A DNA stretch of 64,000 nucleotides from the NCBI GenBank assembly GCA_913063325.1, contig CAJXYE010000019.1, forward strand, positions 1 to 64,000, in the 5' to 3' direction. Positions 53,403-61,861 of the stretch are shown piece after piece (positions within the stretch are counted from its first letter, which is position 1; the number at the start of each line of letters is the position of its first letter). The translations under genes were made by a program, and so were the position numbers. Origin of the DNA: an uncultured Colwellia sp. GTDB taxonomy: Bacteria > Pseudomonadota > Gammaproteobacteria > Enterobacterales > Alteromonadaceae. The notes beneath the pieces were generated by a model. The model searched no databases. It was given only the letters and a program-made list of their open reading frames with translations, and was not told the origin of the DNA.

Positions 53403-53678
53403 ATACCAAACGGATTAATTAATTGACCAATTTAGAGCTGCAATAGCGAGCTGAGAACAAACAAAATGAGTTAAACATAGTTTTTCTATATTTCATTAAT
53501 TTTGTGATGTTATCAGTTTGCTACTGAGCTCCCAAAGGGCGAGTACCTAATAAAAGGTAAAGGTTTAAATGCGGCGTTATTGATTTTGACAAGGGAATAA
53601 CCATTCTCTTCAATCAATGCCTTGCCTCTAAACCTTTTAATTCTCGCTAAATGATCAATAAATTAGTCCGATTGGTAT
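53403..53678. repeat. Inverted-repeat element, short form, copy B3
   Basis: A 276-bp element. Left ATACCAAACGGATTAATTAA and right, read in reverse, ATACCAATCGGACTAATTTA match over nearly 28 bp. The region 53539-53580 has the CTTTACCTTTTATTAG module (in reverse) that otherwise occurs in copy A2. Its right end is 36 bp before sixA. Confidence 0.85.
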
Positions 53679-53714
53679 GAACCTAATCTACAGATATAGT
53701 GGTCGAGAGAATTA

Positions 53715-54260
53715 ATGCAACTTTATATAATGCGCCATGGTGAAGCTCAAAATTTTGTTGAGCAGGGTAGTCGTGATGACAGTCAAAGAGCGTTAACCGC
53801 ACAGGGTCAACTTGAAGTTAAAATGATGGCGACTTGGTTGCAAAAAATGAAGATACAACCCACGCAAGTATTTGTTAGCCCTTATGTAAGAACTCAACAA
53901 ACGTGTGCTATTACGACTTCATTGATGCAAACAGCTATTACCACGTTAGAATTTATTACCCCATCAGGTGATGCTAAACAAGTACATGACTTTATTGATG
54001 GCTGGTGTAGCGAGCAAGTAGCAGCATTAGCACCGAAAATTTCAGCTCAGCAACTGGCAACTGAGTCAGTAACACCTGAGCAAGACCAAAGCTTACTCAT
54101 CATTTCTCACATGCCTTTAGTTAGCTACCTAGTGGCGCAATTAACGCAATCGGGTAATGCTCCCATTTTTGCTACGGCAGGCATTGCGCACATTGATTAT
54201 GATATTGATAAGATGCAAGGGTCATTGCAACGTCTAATTTCACCGATAGAGCTGTGTTGA
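53715..54260 (+). CDS. sixA: Phosphohistidine phosphatase SixA
   Basis: A 181-residue histidine phosphatase. The RHG motif is in LYIMRHGEAQ with His8 as the phosphate acceptor, and SHMPLVSYLV carries the second catalytic His. In E. coli it removes phosphate from the phosphotransfer domain of ArcB and from nitrogen PTS protein. The gene overlaps no other and is convergent with smrB. The ATG follows GAGAG. Confidence 0.92.
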   Translation: MQLYIMRHGEAQNFVEQGSRDDSQRALTAQGQLEVKMMATWLQKMKIQPTQVFVSPYVRTQQTCAITTSLMQTAITTLEFITPSGDAKQVHDFIDGWCSEQVAALAPKISAQQLATESVTPEQDQSLLIISHMPLVSYLVAQLTQSGNAPIFATAGIAHIDYDIDKMQGSLQRLISPIELC

Positions 54261-54270
54261 CACTGAACTG

Positions 54271-54948
54271 TTAATCTCGATTATATTTATCTTTTAATTC
54301 TATTAATGCCAAGATAGCGCCATTTCCGCCCCATTCTAATGGCGCTTGATGAAAGGCCATTACATCAGGATGTTGCACTAACCAATGCGGTACCTTGGTT
54401 TTCAAAATATGTGAGCCTATGCCATGAACCACGCAAATACACTGAGCGTGTTCTTTTTGACAAGCAAAGAGTAGGGCAGCCAACTCTTTTTTCGCTTGGT
54501 GTTGATCTAAGCCATGCAAATCAAGAATTAAATCAGGTTTATAATAGCCTCGTCGTAAGTTTTTGACTTCAAAGCTGTCAACACCTTCGCGAACATATTT
54601 CATCGGGCCTTGTTTGTTCAAGTCAGGTTCAAATTCATCAGAAAAATGAAATTGTGCAATGGCTTTATTTGCCTTGTTATCTCCTTGGTCATTTTTTAGG
54701 GAAGTGTTAGACTTATGGCCGCTTTTAATTAAGCGAACTGTGTCGTTGACCAAGGGTTTTACTTGACCGATAGCGTCGGCAAAGAGTTGCTTTTCATCAG
54801 GCAATACTTGCTTAATTGACTCTTGGTTTTGTTGTAATGAATTATCAGCTTTATTTTGCTGGTTCTTACTTTGTGCGATTGCTTCAATATTCGCGCGTAC
54901 TTTGGCTTTTATTGAAGAAAGTTCGGATTTTAGGGCTTTGTTTTTCAT
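54271..54948 (-). CDS. smrB: SmrB-like Smr-domain nuclease
   Basis: A 225-residue protein whose C-terminal Smr domain (about 125-220) has [19 protein letters not shown] and [11 protein letters not shown] with the GxG turn. SmrB in E. coli cuts mRNA at collided ribosomes. The N-terminal 100 residues are charged with many Lys, Asn and Gln. The start is weakly supported; the ATG at 54948 is chosen since MKNKALKSE fits a typical start, with 54963 and 54987 as alternatives. Confidence 0.88.
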   Translation of the reverse strand: MKNKALKSELSSIKAKVRANIEAIAQSKNQQNKADNSLQQNQESIKQVLPDEKQLFADAIGQVKPLVNDTVRLIKSGHKSNTSLKNDQGDNKANKAIAQFHFSDEFEPDLNKQGPMKYVREGVDSFEVKNLRRGYYKPDLILDLHGLDQHQAKKELAALLFACQKEHAQCICVVHGIGSHILKTKVPHWLVQHPDVMAFHQAPLEWGGNGAILALIELKDKYNRD

Positions 54949-55100
54949 TGACGCAGTGTAAAACATTTTAGTGCTAATACATAACAAATAATCCTGTTAA
55001 GCCGCTAACGTAACAGACGATAATAGCTTCACAGTTAAGCTGTACAATTAAGCTTCAGGTTTATGCAGCAAAATATAAGAATACTTTTGAGGAAAATAAA

Positions 55101-56045
55101 TTGAGCAATACTAATTTCGCAGAGATTACCGAGCAGTTACACACCATTGCTGATTATTGCCGTTATGGTGCCAGCTCGTTTAATCAAGCTGAACTTTTTT
55201 ACGGTCACGGAAACGACAATGCTTTAAATGAAGCACTAACTTTAGTGATGTTCGCCTTATCCTTACCCGAAGAGATGAGTGAAGATGTGATGTCTTGTCG
55301 TTTAGTACAATACGAGAAGGAAAATATTCTAGGGCTTTTCGAGCAACGTATAGAAACACAGCAACCTGTCCCTTATATCACTAATTTAGCTTACTTTGCG
55401 CAATTACCTTTTTATGTCGATGAGCGTGTTTTAGTACCGCGTTCACCTATTGGTGAGCTGATTGAGAAACATTTTTCTCCTTATTTTAGTGAGCAAAATC
55501 CACCTAAGAAAATATTAGACTTATGTACAGGCAGTGGTTGTATTGCAATTGCTTGTGCTAGCTACTTTCCTGGTGCTGAAGTTGATGCGGTCGATTTATC
55601 CACCGATGCGTTAACTGTTGCGGAAATAAATATTGAAAACCATGGTTTAAGTGAACAAGTTATTCCAATTCAATCTGATGTTTTTTCTGGGGTTATTGCA
55701 CATAAATATGATTTAATTGTCACTAATCCGCCTTACGTTGATCAAGAAGACATTGATAGCTTACCCGCAGAATTTACTCATGAACCTAAAATGGGTTTAG
55801 GTTGTGGTGAAGACGGTTTAGATATCGTTCGTGTGATATTGGCTGAGAGTGCTTTGCATCTCAATGATGATGGGGTACTTATTTGTGAAGTGGGTAATTC
55901 TCAATACCATGTTGAAAACCTTTATCCCGACGTAGACTTTACTTGGTTAAGCTTTGAACGTGGTGGACATGGTGTATTTATGCTTAATAAAGCGCAATTA
56001 GAGCAACATGCAGAAACATTTTTAGCAGCACTTAAAAGAGCATAA
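55101..56045 (+). CDS. prmB: Ribosomal protein L3 glutamine N5-methyltransferase
   Basis: A 314-residue HemK-family SAM methyltransferase that modifies L3. The SAM site LDLCTGSGCIAIA is at about residue 137, and TNPPYVDQED with Asn209 binds the glutamine side chain. The start is TTG at 55101, supported by GAGGA six bases upstream. The gene is followed by aroC, an arrangement shared with E. coli relatives (smrB-prmB-aroC). Confidence 0.94.
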   Translation: MSNTNFAEITEQLHTIADYCRYGASSFNQAELFYGHGNDNALNEALTLVMFALSLPEEMSEDVMSCRLVQYEKENILGLFEQRIETQQPVPYITNLAYFAQLPFYVDERVLVPRSPIGELIEKHFSPYFSEQNPPKKILDLCTGSGCIAIACASYFPGAEVDAVDLSTDALTVAEINIENHGLSEQVIPIQSDVFSGVIAHKYDLIVTNPPYVDQEDIDSLPAEFTHEPKMGLGCGEDGLDIVRVILAESALHLNDDGVLICEVGNSQYHVENLYPDVDFTWLSFERGGHGVFMLNKAQLEQHAETFLAALKRA

Positions 56046-56171
56046 ACTGCATAAATAGAAAATTAGACGTTATCTAAGTCGACAGTTCAATAGCTGGGCA
56101 GTGAAAATAGGTAACACAACAACGGCTAGTACTCGTAGCTATAAAAATAAATTAATAGGCGGTAATGTTAA

Positions 56172-57293
56172 ATGTCAGGTAATACCTTCGGAAAATTATT
56201 CACTGTCACCTCATTTGGTGAAAGTCATGGATTAGGTTTAGGCGCAATTATCGATGGTTGCCCACCTGGGCTTGAGTTATCTGAAGCTGACTTACAAATT
56301 GATTTAGACAGACGCCGACCAGGTACCTCTCGATATACTACAGCGCGTAGAGAAGCGGATGAAGTAAAAATTCTTTCAGGCGTATTTGAAGGAAAAACGA
56401 CAGGCACACCTATTGGTTTAATGATTGAAAATACCGACCAACGTTCAAAAGACTACGGCGATATTGCCCAAAGTTTCCGTCCCGGTCATGCAGATTATAC
56501 CTATTGGCAAAAATACGGATTACGTGATTACCGAGGTGGTGGTCGTTCTTCTGCACGTGAAACCGCTATGCGCGTTGCTGCGGGTGCGGTAGCTAAAAAA
56601 TATCTGGCTGAAAAGTTTGGTATGACTATCCAAGCTTGCGTTACTCAAATTGGTGATATTGTTGCTAGTGGTCCAAATGGCACAGCCTTTGATGTTAATA
56701 CGATTGATTGGCAAAAAGTTGAAGAAAATCCATTCTTCTTCCCTGATGAGACTAAAATTGAACCACTTGGTGAGTACCTTCGTGGCATCATTAAAGAGAA
56801 AGACTCAATTGGCGCTAAAGTGACTGTTGTTGCTACTAATGTACCTGTTGGCTTAGGCGAGCCTATCTTTGACCGTTTAGATGCTGATATTGCTCATGGC
56901 TTGATGAGCATCAATGCAGTAAAAGGTGTTGAAGTGGGCGATGGTTTTTCCGTAGTAAATCAAAAAGGCTCAGAGCATAGAGATGAGCTTACCCCTGAAG
57001 GTTTTTCAACTAATCATTCTGGCGGTGTTTTAGGCGGTATTTCATCGGGACAGCAAATTATTGCTCATTTAGCCCTTAAACCGACATCAAGTATTGGCGT
57101 AAGTGGTAAAACGGTTGATTTAACCGGTGAAGCGACAGACATTATTACTAAAGGTCGTCATGATCCTTGTGTGGGTATTCGTGCGGTGCCTATTGCTGAA
57201 GCAATGTTAGCGTTAACGTTAATGGACCACTTTTTACGTCATCGTGGTCAAAATGCTGATGTTCAATGTGTTACACCAAATATTGAATCTTAA
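56172..57293 (+). CDS. aroC: Chorismate synthase
   Basis: A 373-residue flavin-dependent lyase, the last step of the shikimate pathway. It has [18 protein letters not shown] at the start, [17 protein letters not shown], and [18 protein letters not shown]. Length is slightly greater than the 361 of E. coli. A terminator follows; prmB is 126 bp upstream. Confidence 0.97.
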   Translation: MSGNTFGKLFTVTSFGESHGLGLGAIIDGCPPGLELSEADLQIDLDRRRPGTSRYTTARREADEVKILSGVFEGKTTGTPIGLMIENTDQRSKDYGDIAQSFRPGHADYTYWQKYGLRDYRGGGRSSARETAMRVAAGAVAKKYLAEKFGMTIQACVTQIGDIVASGPNGTAFDVNTIDWQKVEENPFFFPDETKIEPLGEYLRGIIKEKDSIGAKVTVVATNVPVGLGEPIFDRLDADIAHGLMSINAVKGVEVGDGFSVVNQKGSEHRDELTPEGFSTNHSGGVLGGISSGQQIIAHLALKPTSSIGVSGKTVDLTGEATDIITKGRHDPCVGIRAVPIAEAMLALTLMDHFLRHRGQNADVQCVTPNIES

Positions 57294-57310
57294 ATAAAAA
57301 CAAGAATATA

Positions 57311-57348
57311 AAATAGGCTGATTGCTAAAGCACTCAGCCTATTTTTTT
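57311..57348 (+). terminator. Terminator after aroC
   Basis: An 11-bp stem (57311-57321 and 57334-57344) with a 12-nt loop and a T7 run (57342-57348). Confidence 0.85.
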
Positions 57349-57393
57349 ATTAAAATTCTCACGTATATTCTTAACCATCATGAGGCGTTTCGC

Positions 57394-58578
57394 TTGGTCT
57401 TTTTTAACCAGATGTTTGTTCGACTCTCTTCGACTTACTTCTTTTATTTTGCCTTATTAGGCTTAATCTCACCTTATTTGGCTATTTTCCTTGATGGACA
57501 GGGATTTACCTCTCGTCAAGTCGGTGAAATTCTTGCCATTATCACGGCCACTAAAATTGTTGCGCCAAGTTTATGGGCAATGCTTGCTGACAAAACAGCT
57601 AAACCATTACTTATTATTCAATTGGGTGCTTTATTAGCGTTAATTAGTTTCAGTTTTCTTTATTGGTTTACCCTCTATTGGCCTATTACCTTTTGTTTAG
57701 CGCTTTTCACCTTATTCTGGACCGCAATTTTACCGCAACTAGAAGTGCACACATTAAACTCGATTAAACACAGCAGTAAAATTTATGCTCGAGTTAGATT
57801 GTGGGGAAGCTTAGGGTTTATCGTCTTAGCTGTCGTGGCAGGCGAGGCTATGAGTGCACTGGGTTATCAGGCTTTTACTACCTTAGGTGTTATTACCTTG
57901 GCTTGTTTGTTTATCAGTACCTTGTTTTTAACTTCGAGAAAATCGACAAAGTCAGTACAACAAAGGGCTAGTAAACCCGCGGCTATATTTAATAAAATTG
58001 TCAATGGCCGCTTTATTTGTTTCTTCATTGCCGGCTTATTATTACAAGTGAGCTTTGCTCCATATTATGGTTTTTTTGCGCTATTTTTACGCGATCTGCA
58101 ATACTCTGGTTTGGCCGTTGGTTTACTTATTTCATTAGGTGTCGTTGCTGAAGTCATTGCCTTTATCTATATGGGGAAATTATTTAAATATTTCTCTTTA
58201 AATAGTTTATTAGTCTTCAGCCTAGCTATTACATCCTTGCGCTGGTATTTAATACCTGTGGTCGCTGATTCAGTAATATGGCTTGCAATCATACAATTAA
58301 GTCACGCAGCCAGTTTTGCGGTTTATCATAGTGCTAGTATGCAATTCATCTCTTCGCATTTTACTAAGACTCAACAAAGTCGAGGGCAGGGTATATATTT
58401 AGGTGGCGTATATGGTGTCGGTGGCGCTATTGGTGCCTATATTACCGGCATGCTTTGGTTAGATGGGCAGGGTGCGAGCAATACTTTTATTATGGCTGGT
58501 ACTAGTGCCTTAATCGGCTCTATCATTATGGTTTTTACTAAAAATAAAAAGAGTTCAACGTTTAGCACAACCACTTAG
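57394..58578 (+). CDS. MFS transporter, 3-phenylpropionate permease-like
   Basis: A 394-residue membrane protein with about 12 hydrophobic segments. FFYFALLGLISPYLAIFLDGQGFTSRQVGEIL and WAMLADKTAKP near residues 15-85 are of the MFS_1-like/HcaT group. The substrate is not known. The TTG at 57394 is preferred because GAGG lies 8 nt upstream; an in-frame TTG at 57322 lies within the aroC terminator loop, and ATG 57412 has no ribosome site. Confidence 0.85.
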   Translation: MVFFNQMFVRLSSTYFFYFALLGLISPYLAIFLDGQGFTSRQVGEILAIITATKIVAPSLWAMLADKTAKPLLIIQLGALLALISFSFLYWFTLYWPITFCLALFTLFWTAILPQLEVHTLNSIKHSSKIYARVRLWGSLGFIVLAVVAGEAMSALGYQAFTTLGVITLACLFISTLFLTSRKSTKSVQQRASKPAAIFNKIVNGRFICFFIAGLLLQVSFAPYYGFFALFLRDLQYSGLAVGLLISLGVVAEVIAFIYMGKLFKYFSLNSLLVFSLAITSLRWYLIPVVADSVIWLAIIQLSHAASFAVYHSASMQFISSHFTKTQQSRGQGIYLGGVYGVGGAIGAYITGMLWLDGQGASNTFIMAGTSALIGSIIMVFTKNKKSSTFSTTT

Positions 58579-58637
58579 TTCTATAGTGGAGTATAGTATT
58601 TAGTATGGGTTCATATAATAGAAATAAAGGTCATCAA

Positions 58638-59036
58638 ATGTATAGATTAACTAAAAAAATTGGCGCGACAATTGTTCTTGGTTTGGCTTTAGTCACTACG
58701 TGGCAAGTTGCAGCTAAGGATATTAGTCAAACACAACTGCAACAGCTCATGAAAAATGACAGAAAAGTTGTCTTACTTGATGTCAGAACAGCAGAAGAGT
58801 TCGAACAAGGGCATATACCAAACGCGGTAAATATTTCTCACAAGGAGCTTGAAGCAAGACTTGCTGAGTTGTCGGGTGCTAAAAATACGCAAGTGGTTAT
58901 TTATTGTCGTTCAGGTAGAAGAGCAGAAGTTGCCAAGCAAGTATTGCTAACAAATGGTTTTAATCAGTTAGACCATTTAGCAGGTGACTTTAATGAATGG
59001 ACCAGTAATAATTTACCTACCAGCAAAGGTCTGTAA
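58638..59036 (+). CDS. Rhodanese-like exported protein
   Basis: A 132-residue protein with a signal peptide (about 1-26) and one rhodanese domain. The active-site loop YCRSGRRAEVA has the catalytic Cys, and LLDVRTAEEFEQGHIPNAVNI is the usual N-terminal block. It would be periplasmic and carry sulfane sulfur; the partner is unknown. The ATG at 58638 has AAAGG 7 nt upstream and is preferred over 58605. Confidence 0.88.
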   Translation: MYRLTKKIGATIVLGLALVTTWQVAAKDISQTQLQQLMKNDRKVVLLDVRTAEEFEQGHIPNAVNISHKELEARLAELSGAKNTQVVIYCRSGRRAEVAKQVLLTNGFNQLDHLAGDFNEWTSNNLPTSKGL

Positions 59037-59119
59037 AGTAATCTCGAAAGGTCAATAGACCCTAGCGTATTCATTAGTTCAAAACGAAGTGGCTTAGTAC
59101 CTAGGTTTGATAAAATAAT

Positions 59120-59161
59120 AAAAGCCACTTTATTTACCTAGATGAATAAAGTGGCTTTTTT
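59120..59161. terminator. Bidirectional terminator after the rhodanese gene
   Basis: A 15-bp stem (59120-59134 and 59145-59159) with a 10-nt loop and a T run; also serves the convergent VOC gene. Confidence 0.85.
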
Positions 59162-59170
59162 ATCTAATGA

Positions 59171-59539
59171 TTAAGCGATATATGCCTTCACCGGTGACCA
59201 AACTGCCAATTCGTTGCCGCTAGGCTCAGTAAAATGAAAGCGTCGTCCGCCTGGGAAAGAAAAGATAGCTTGGCTAATTGTTCCGCCTGCGCTTTTCACG
59301 CGTAGCTCAGAAGCCTCTAAATCATCACTGAGTAAGACCAACAAACAAGCACCATTTGCTGTGCTTGATACGAGTTCCGACTGAAAAAAGCCACCCTCAA
59401 TGCCTGAATTGCTAAAGGCAGTATATTCGCCACCGTAATCAATAAAGGTCCAAGCGAAAGCTCGCTCAAAAAAAGCTTTGGTTGCAGGAATGTTTTTTGC
59501 AGGTAATTCTACATAATTAATCATTTCGCGGGTTGTCAT
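59171..59539 (-). CDS. VOC superfamily (glyoxalase-like) protein
   Basis: A 122-residue protein with two beta-alpha-beta units of the glyoxalase/bleomycin-resistance fold: INYVELPAKNIPATKAFFERAF at the start and GRRFHFTEPSGNELAVW at the end. The substrate is not known. AGGAGGG precedes the ATG. Confidence 0.9.
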   Translation of the reverse strand: MTTREMINYVELPAKNIPATKAFFERAFAWTFIDYGGEYTAFSNSGIEGGFFQSELVSSTANGACLLVLLSDDLEASELRVKSAGGTISQAIFSFPGGRRFHFTEPSGNELAVWSPVKAYIA

Positions 59540-59573
59540 AATTAACCCTCCTTTCGATACTATAGCTTAATAT

Positions 59574-59951
59574 TTATTTTTTATTCAAGGTGGCAATCGA
59601 GTCAAAATCGCTTATGTCAACCATGATTTCTATTGCTCTGAAGAATTTAACAAAACGTTTTGGGTAAAATATATAACCCTTATAGCGACAAATTTTACTT
59701 CGTAGCAATGAAAACGTTAACAAAGAAACGTAGGTGATATAGAATAAAATAGCCGACATTATCAGGCTTATGCTGAGCATTTTAAACGACAGGATAAATG
59801 AAATAATGCCTATAACTAATGATAATACTTTATGTTGTCTAGCTTTTGGGTAACCATGAAACTGAAAATAATCAATGCGATTGAGGTACCAAGAGCCCGT
59901 TTTAGATCCTGATTCATCAAGGTACTTGTTTTCTCTAAATTGCTTTTGCAT
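59574..59951 (-). CDS. Small membrane protein of unknown function
   Basis: A 125-residue protein with two hydrophobic segments (about residues 42-57 and 61-82) and charged ends. I do not recognise a family. The ATG at 59951 is chosen because GGTGAG precedes it; an in-frame GTG lies at 59963. Confidence 0.6.
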   Translation of the reverse strand: MQKQFRENKYLDESGSKTGSWYLNRIDYFQFHGYPKARQHKVLSLVIGIISFILSFKMLSISLIMSAILFYITYVSLLTFSLLRSKICRYKGYIFYPKRFVKFFRAIEIMVDISDFDSIATLNKK

Positions 59952-59988
59952 TATCGTGCTCACCCATTATCAATTGAGTTTTTATCTA

Positions 59989-60534
59989 TCATGTCACTAT
60001 AAGAATCTTTATTGCCATTAATATCAAAGTGACTCCGCCAAAAAACTCAGCTTTACTCTCTAGCCATGTCCCTCCTCTTGTTCCCACTAAAACCCCTAAC
60101 CAGCTAAAAAGAAAAGTGATTGAGCCAATGATAAAACAAGCAACAAAAGGATCCACAGGGAGTAGCGTTAAACTAAAGCCAGCAGCCATAGCATCAATAC
60201 TGGTGGCAATGGCTAGAATCAAGATAACTCGATGAGTTATCTTACTTATATCCTCTTCTATTCCTTCCGAGAAAGAATCAAAAATCATTTTCACTCCAAT
60301 TAAGAAGAGTAACAAAAATGCAATCCATGAAGTATAAGACTCAATCCAACTTAATACCCCTTTACCGCCAAGATAACCAATAATGGGCATAATCCCTTGA
60401 AAAATACCAAAGTAGAGAGCCACTATTATGCCTAAAGGCGCTACTTTACTGTGCTGCTTTGTTGCGCCTAAACCAATAGAAACAGCAAAGGCATCCATAC
60501 TTAATGCAATAGCGAGGATAATAACTTCGATCAT
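59989..60534 (-). CDS. mntP: Manganese efflux pump MntP
   Basis: A 181-residue six-segment inner membrane protein that exports manganese. [13 protein letters not shown] near the N terminus and [16 protein letters not shown] in the middle are the pair of acidic motifs of the family. In E. coli it is controlled by MntR and a manganese riboswitch; the 29-bp gap to the GNAT gene upstream has no room for that riboswitch, so any control must act further upstream. Confidence 0.94.
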   Translation of the reverse strand: MIEVIILAIALSMDAFAVSIGLGATKQHSKVAPLGIIVALYFGIFQGIMPIIGYLGGKGVLSWIESYTSWIAFLLLFLIGVKMIFDSFSEGIEEDISKITHRVILILAIATSIDAMAAGFSLTLLPVDPFVACFIIGSITFLFSWLGVLVGTRGGTWLESKAEFFGGVTLILMAIKILIVT

Positions 60535-60563
60535 GTGACATATATCCTAAATTTTGATAATAA

Positions 60564-61064
60564 CTATTGTACAGATGAATTGAGTTTAGAGAGCAAACAC
60601 TCATCAAAAAAATGTCCATTTTTAAAAGAGACTTTTTTTAATAAACCGTCATGACTAAAGCCGTTTTTCTCAAGTACTCTGATCGACGATATATTATCAC
60701 TCACCACAGAGACAAATAAACGCGCAACATCGGTACTATTAAATAGCGACTGAGTAAATATTTTTACGGCTTGTGTCGCAATGCCACGATTCCAATAATC
60801 CGAGCCGAGCCAGTAACCTAGCTCGGCACTGCGGCTGTATTCAAAATCACCAAAGTCAGCAGAAATACAGCCAATGAGAGTACCATCAAGCTCAATCGCT
60901 TTAATATACTCAGATTGACTACCAACAGTTATCCACCATTGTGCATCATCACTGCTGTAGGGCTGAGCTATTGCGGCGGTAATATATTGTGTAACGGTTT
61001 TATCATTTAAGTACGATACTAATAAGTCACTATCAGTAGTGTTAAAAGGTCTTAGTTTAATCAT
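60564..61064 (-). CDS. RimJ/RimL-type GNAT acetyltransferase
   Basis: A 166-residue acetyltransferase with the acetyl-CoA site YWNRGIATQAVKIF at about residue 90 and VSDNISSIRVLEKNGFSHDG typical of the RimJ/RimL group. The acceptor is unknown. It lies 29 bp upstream of mntP on the same strand. Confidence 0.9.
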   Translation of the reverse strand: MIKLRPFNTTDSDLLVSYLNDKTVTQYITAAIAQPYSSDDAQWWITVGSQSEYIKAIELDGTLIGCISADFGDFEYSRSAELGYWLGSDYWNRGIATQAVKIFTQSLFNSTDVARLFVSVVSDNISSIRVLEKNGFSHDGLLKKVSFKNGHFFDECLLSKLNSSVQ

Positions 61065-61153
61065 ATTCTTGTGTGTGAAGTGTTATAGCTATTAGTTGTG
61101 TAGGCTAGCTAATCATTGCGCAACAGCATTATCTGTAATGAGTTTACTTGGTC

Positions 61154-61360
61154 TTAATCATACCAAACACTAACCACTATTGTTGATGGTTGAAACGAAC
61201 CACCACTTTGAGATTGAATAATGTTGTGAATTTTAATAGCTGGTTGTGTCGCCAACCACATATTAATATCACCTTCTAAACCGTGATCTGTCGCTATATC
61301 CGATTTTGGTAGAAAGCCTACTTTTGGCCGTAAAATTTTAGTAAATATTTTAACTTCCAT
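61154..61360 (-). CDS. Small conserved protein of unknown function, 68 residues
   Basis: A 68-residue soluble protein with the pattern GLEGDINMWLATQPAIKIHNI and a C-terminal strand STIVVSVWY. I have seen similar small proteins in marine bacteria but know no function. AAGGA before the ATG at 61360 supports translation; a start at 61378 is less likely. Confidence 0.7.
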   Translation of the reverse strand: MEVKIFTKILRPKVGFLPKSDIATDHGLEGDINMWLATQPAIKIHNIIQSQSGGSFQPSTIVVSVWYD

Positions 61361-61451
61361 GGTATTTCCTTTTTCCAAGTGAGAGCTGAAGCAGCGGTTT
61401 TTAAAGCTGCTAATTAAACATAATTATTAGTTTGCCATAGTCATTGGACAA

Positions 61452-61856
61452 CTACAAAGCGACTTCCATTTTGTAGTAGGCCACGTCAGCTTTATAAAAT
61501 CGTTCACTACACGCTTGCATACCAAAACGTTTATAAAAACTTAAAGCCGACTCTCTGGCATCACACCAAAAATACTCTACTTGCTTGCTTTTTAGCGATT
61601 GAATAATATGTGTTAATGTTTTTGAGCCAATGCCTTGGTGTTGGTAGTTAATATCAGTAGCGAACTTACGTAAACGAGCTTTATTTAAGGTAAAATAGAC
61701 CGATGCAACGCAAACCAGTACCCCATCAATAAAGGCACCAAAGTGTAAGCCGTCAATATCACCCTCGACATGGCAAAATTCAGCTGGTTTGTGCGGCCAT
61801 AAAACGCTACAGCGAAGTGGGATAGTTTGCTCCCATGAAATAGAACGAATCTCCAT
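61452..61856 (-). CDS. GNAT-family acetyltransferase
   Basis: A 134-residue acetyltransferase with the acetyl-CoA site DINYQHQGIGSKTLTHI at about residue 72 and WCDARESALSFYKRFGMQ after it. The substrate is unknown. It lies 5 bp after the GAF-PAS-GGDEF-EAL gene on the same strand. Confidence 0.88.
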   Translation of the reverse strand: MEIRSISWEQTIPLRCSVLWPHKPAEFCHVEGDIDGLHFGAFIDGVLVCVASVYFTLNKARLRKFATDINYQHQGIGSKTLTHIIQSLKSKQVEYFWCDARESALSFYKRFGMQACSERFYKADVAYYKMEVAL

Positions 61857-61861
61857 ATTAC

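Larger units (their letters stand above)
52898..53714. other. Non-coding interval with repeats B2 and B3
   Basis: 817 bp between M16 and sixA. Two repeats fill 52919-53184 and 53403-53678. The 218 bp between them are AT-rich and hold no recognised gene or site. Confidence 0.6.

Noticed and set aside
57322-57393. Upstream TTG start for the MFS transporter
   Set aside because: It lies in the loop of the aroC terminator; a TTG with GAGG at 57394 is better.
60535-60563. Manganese riboswitch before mntP
   Set aside because: The gap is 29 bp, too short for the yybP-ykoY structure.
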